Made by a program: the position numbers and the translations under genes
Assembly (NCBI GenBank): GCA_902803245.1
Contig: CADCPJ010000337.1
Coordinates: 1 to 8,530 of the forward strand
Direction of reading: 5' to 3'
Source: an uncultured Lachnospiraceae bacterium
Lineage (GTDB): Bacteria; Bacillota; Clostridia; Lachnospirales; Lachnospiraceae
DNA length: 8,530 bases
In this document: positions 7,073 through 8,530 of the stretch, one piece after another
Position numbering within the stretch: the first letter of the stretch is position 1
Layout of the letters: each line of letters starts with the position of its first letter
Notes under the pieces: model-generated
What the model was told of the DNA's origin: nothing
Seen by the model: only the letters and a program-made list of their open reading frames with translations
Database searches by the model: none

Positions 7073-7429
7073 TCAGTCGATCACTCGAATTCCTTCGACG
7101 ACAACATCGATGTGCTCCACGTCGAGGCCGGTAAACTGCTCCACCTTATAGCGAACAGACTCCATCAAGTTCTCGGAGACCGTAAGAATACTGACACCGT
7201 ACGCGACGATGCAGTGGAGTGTAAGTGAGATCTTATTGTTGTCTATCTTCACGTTGATGCCGTACCGAAGACTGTCTTTTTTAAGGATATGGAATAATCC
7301 GTCCTTCATATTGTAGGCAGACATCCCGACGATGCCAAAGCAGCCGACGGCCACGCTGCCGGCATAAGTAGCTATGACATCCGTATCTACCTGGATACTG
7401 CCATAATCCGATTGCAGATGTCCTCTCAT
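7073..7429 (-). CDS. yloU: Asp23/Gls24 family protein, YloU-type
   Basis: A 118-residue Asp23 (DUF322) family protein. Members are small alkaline-shock or envelope-associated proteins whose biochemical role is poorly defined. In Staphylococcus, Asp23 is anchored at the membrane. The family pattern is visible in the start GSIQVDTDVIATYAGSVAV (10-28), the CFGIVGMS turn (30-37), the INVKIDNNKISLTLHCIVAYG strands (58-78) and the SVRYKVEQFTGLDVEHIDVVV end (91-111). There is no signal peptide or membrane segment. I choose the ATG at 7429 because GGAGG sits 8 bases upstream. A TTG at 7477 would extend the frame by 16 residues across a leader hairpin and has no ribosome-binding site. The gene precedes the DAK2 gene by only 23 bases from stop codon to start, the conserved yloU-yloV order. 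Confidence 0.93.
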   Translation of the reverse strand: MRGHLQSDYGSIQVDTDVIATYAGSVAVGCFGIVGMSAYNMKDGLFHILKKDSLRYGINVKIDNNKISLTLHCIVAYGVSILTVSENLMESVRYKVEQFTGLDVEHIDVVVEGIRVID

Positions 7430-7449
7430 CGTTCTTTCCTCCCTGCACG

Positions 7450-7471
7450 AATGACCGGGAAAGCGGTCACT
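7450..7471 (-). promoter_or_regulatory. Leader hairpin in the yloU 5' untranslated region
   Basis: On the minus strand TGACCG and CGGTCA form a 6-bp stem with a six-base loop (CTTTCC). It extends by one G-U and one A-U pair. It lies between the predicted promoter and the Shine-Dalgarno (GGAGG near 7437-7441). It may stabilise the transcript or influence translation. No known riboswitch is recognised. Confidence 0.4.
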
Positions 7472-7492
7472 GATCAATCCGTGCTATGAATA

Positions 7493-7501
7493 ATCATACC
7501 A
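7493..7501 (-). promoter_or_regulatory. Extended -10 promoter for yloU-DAK2
   Basis: The minus strand reads TGGTATGAT, an extended -10 (TGn) followed by TATGAT, five of six matches to TATAAT. It lies about 64 bases ahead of the yloU ATG and just downstream of the rpmB terminator. No good -35 is found at 17 bases, consistent with an extended -10 promoter. Confidence 0.55.
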
Positions 7502-7540
7502 TAAAGCGGGCACTTGGGCGAGACTTTCCATTCAAATGGC

Positions 7541-7578
7541 ACAAAAAAAGAAAAGATGCCACGCGTACAGCGGCATCT
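7541..7578 (-). terminator. Strong intrinsic terminator after rpmB
   Basis: On the minus strand AGATGCC and GGCATCT (bases 7554-7560 and 7572-7578) pair over 7 bp. A G-U and a C-G pair extend the stem inward, leaving a seven-base loop. TTTTCTTTTTTT follows. It begins about 20 bases past the rpmB stop and separates rpmB from the yloU operon. Confidence 0.9.
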
Positions 7579-7598
7579 CATTTCTTAATGAAAATACA

Positions 7599-7784
7599 TT
7601 ATGCTCTCTCGACCCTGCCGGACTTGAGGCACTGAGCACACACATAGGCGTGCTTCGGTGTTCCGTTCTCTTTGATTCTGACCCTTCTGATGTTGGACTT
7701 CCACATTTTATTGGATCTTCTATGAGAATGGCTCACATTATTGCCAAAATGAGCGCCCTTTCCGCAAACTGAACATACTGCCAT
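7599..7784 (-). CDS. rpmB: Large ribosomal subunit protein bL28 (zinc-ribbon form)
   Basis: The 61-residue L28 protein binds 23S rRNA in the large subunit. The start MAVCSVCGKG, the GNNVSHSHRRSNKMWKSNIRRV core (14-35) and the end AYVCAQCLKSGRV (47-59) are diagnostic. Two CxxC pairs (Cys4/Cys7 and Cys49/Cys52) make this the zinc-binding (C+) paralogue type, not the zinc-independent form some bacteria express under zinc limitation. The ATG has an excellent Shine-Dalgarno, AAGGAGGTG, 7 bases upstream. The gene is monocistronic, with its own promoter at 7842-7870 and a strong terminator behind it. Confidence 0.98.
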   Translation of the reverse strand: MAVCSVCGKGAHFGNNVSHSHRRSNKMWKSNIRRVRIKENGTPKHAYVCAQCLKSGRVERA

Positions 7785-7841
7785 CGGTAAACACCTCCTT
7801 GCACCAAATTGAAAAGCCCTGTGAGGACTCGAACGAAAAAT

Positions 7842-7870
7842 ATATTAGCAGAAAGTGAGGTGCTTTGCAA
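7842..7870 (-). promoter_or_regulatory. Probable sigma-A promoter for rpmB
   Basis: On the minus strand a -35 TTGCAA (7870-7865) and a -10 TAATAT (7847-7842) are separated by 17 bases. The -10 is preceded by TGC, giving an extended -10. Each hexamer matches consensus at four of six positions. Transcription would begin near 7835, leaving a leader of about 50 bases. TATATT, shifted three bases, is an alternative -10 with poorer spacing. Confidence 0.6.
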
Positions 7871-7874
7871 GTAT

Positions 7875-7967
7875 TATTTTGTCCTTAAGCGGTCTTTCTA
7901 CTTAACTCATTTTGTCCGGGGAGCAGGCTTTCCTGCTGAACTCTCTTTGTCCGGGGAGCAGGCTTTA
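7875..7967. repeat. Tandem repeat of about 34 bp at the 3' end of ytfJ
   Basis: A 21-base sequence starting TTTGTCCGGGGAGCAGG occurs identically at 7911-7931 and 7946-7966, a 35-base period. The intervening bases are also similar (ACTCAT versus ACTCTC contexts). A degenerate third copy starts with TTTGTCC at 7878 and ends GGTCTTT at 7896, 33 bases from the middle copy. On the minus strand the array starts at the ytfJ stop codon and ends at the -35 of the rpmB promoter. AGCAGG of the first unit can pair with CCTGCT of its own unit or of the second, forming alternative hairpins. No T run follows, so it is not a standard intrinsic terminator. Confidence 0.85.
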
Positions 7968-8345
7968 AGCCTCTTCTTGGGTGGGCGTCTTCACCTCGTC
8001 CTCGCTCTTCCCGGCGGTGAACTTGTTGACCACGTCGGGGACCATGTCGAGTATCCTGGAGAGCCCGTCCGCATTCTTCACGCTGACCAGCTTCGTGGTC
8101 CCGTTGGAAATGACGAGAACCGCGCAGGGGCTCATCTTTCCGCCGATGCCGCCGCCCGCATTCTGGGAGCTTCTCTCGCCGCCGTTTGCCCCGGCACCGA
8201 CGCCGAAGGACACATCCATGAGCGGAAGGATGGTCGTATCACCGATCTTGACCGCCTCGCCGACCACCGTCTTGGAGCTCAAAAAGCCTTCCATGCCCTC
8301 AAAGAGCGTGTTCACTGTGTTCTTGAAATCGTTGTTCTCAGCCAT
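7965..8345 (-). CDS. ytfJ: GerW family sporulation protein (YtfJ)
   Basis: A 126-residue member of the GerW/YtfJ (Spore_YtfJ) family, made during sporulation and reported to be needed for normal spore germination in Bacillus. Its biochemical role is unknown. The family pattern is clear. An N-terminal helix ending FLSSKTVVGEAVKIGDTTILP (21-41) is followed by the glycine-rich SFGVGAGANGG (46-56) and GGGIGGKMSP (64-73), then AVLVISNGTTKLVSV (75-89) and a helical end with VPDVVNKF (102-109). There is no signal peptide. The ATG shares its A with the TGA of the upstream DUF2953 gene (TGATG), and GGAGG lies 7 bases upstream, so the start is firm. The pairing matches ytfI-ytfJ of Bacillus subtilis. 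The acidic tail after residue 110 is variable in the family. Confidence 0.95.
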   Translation of the reverse strand: MAENNDFKNTVNTLFEGMEGFLSSKTVVGEAVKIGDTTILPLMDVSFGVGAGANGGERSSQNAGGGIGGKMSPCAVLVISNGTTKLVSVKNADGLSRILDMVPDVVNKFTAGKSEDEVKTPTQEEA

Positions 8346-8530
8346 CAGGATGCCTCCTTTGCTTCTTGTTCCTTAATATCCTCATATTCATCATATTCAA
8401 AGAAATATACTTCTTCGCCGCTTTCCGCTTTCAGCGCCTTGTAGGTCCGCCACGCATACCTCACGTCGCTTCTTAAAATAACAAGCAGGACGTGAAAACC
8501 CACTGTTCCCAGCCGGATCCGGCCCTTTTC
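8345..8530 (-). CDS. DUF2953 (YtfI-like) protein, C-terminal 61 residues (runs off right edge)
   Basis: The open frame enters from the right edge and ends at the TGA overlapping the ytfJ start by one base. It encodes 61 residues that begin EKGRIRLGTVGFHVLLVILRSDVRY and end in an acidic tail, EEVYFFEYDEYEDIKEQEAKEAS. The hydrophobic run GTVGFHVLLVIL could be a beta strand or a short membrane-associated stretch. The identification rests on the position directly before ytfJ, where DUF2953 proteins of unknown function usually sit (YtfI in B. subtilis), and on the general look of the C-terminus. The diagnostic domain is outside the window. The tight overlap points to cotranscription with ytfJ during sporulation. 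Confidence 0.6.
   Translation of the reverse strand, partial: EKGRIRLGTVGFHVLLVILRSDVRYAWRTYKALKAESGEEVYFFEYDEYEDIKEQEAKEAS

Noticed and set aside
7430..7477. 16-residue N-terminal extension of YloU from a TTG
   Set aside because: It has no Shine-Dalgarno and crosses a leader hairpin. The ATG at 7429 has GGAGG at ideal spacing.
1..8530. Mobile element, toxin-antitoxin, defence or biosynthetic system
   Set aside because: Every sizeable minus-strand frame belongs to a known conserved family, and no transposase, integrase, inverted terminal repeat or tRNA was seen.

Overview
The window reads as a stretch of core chromosome from a GC-rich, spore-forming Clostridia member, most likely a Lachnospiraceae-type organism. 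The evidence is a GerW/YtfJ sporulation protein next to a DUF2953 protein (the ytfI-ytfJ arrangement), Gram-positive Shine-Dalgarno sites, a short ProB without a PUA domain, a YloU/YloV (Asp23/DAK2) pair, and intrinsic terminators with T runs. Every gene I can support lies on the minus strand, so transcription runs from high to low coordinates. The long plus-strand open frames are antisense shadows of these genes.

In transcription order (right to left) there are four blocks. (1) The C-terminal end of a DUF2953 protein and ytfJ overlap by one base, forming a sporulation unit. A ~34-bp tandem repeat (two near-identical copies and one degenerate copy) lies just past the ytfJ stop. (2) rpmB (zinc-ribbon L28) has its own promoter and a strong terminator. 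(3) yloU (Asp23 family) and a FakA-like DAK2 kinase follow an extended -10 promoter and end at a strong terminator. (4) rlmH starts after an 18-bp minisatellite of five full copies and a partial sixth, and ends at a small hairpin terminator. It is followed by a tightly packed run phoH-ybeY-proB-(5-formyl-THF cyclo-ligase)-proA-miaB, with overlaps or gaps of 4 to about 50 bases. miaB runs off the left edge.

Functionally, the last run combines RNA maturation (PhoH, YbeY, MiaB), proline synthesis from glutamate (ProB, ProA) and folate salvage (cyclo-ligase). RlmH and L28 add ribosome-related functions. The FakA-like protein and Asp23 belong to lipid and envelope biology, and the first two genes to sporulation.

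I found no mobile element, CRISPR array, RNA gene, toxin or defence module, and no undescribed multi-gene system. The signals that gene annotation does not explain are the two intergenic tandem repeats. The array in front of rlmH is open in the rlmH frame, so it can mislead automated start calling into a 58-residue false extension. A bias in what follows TTA leucine codons is also visible.
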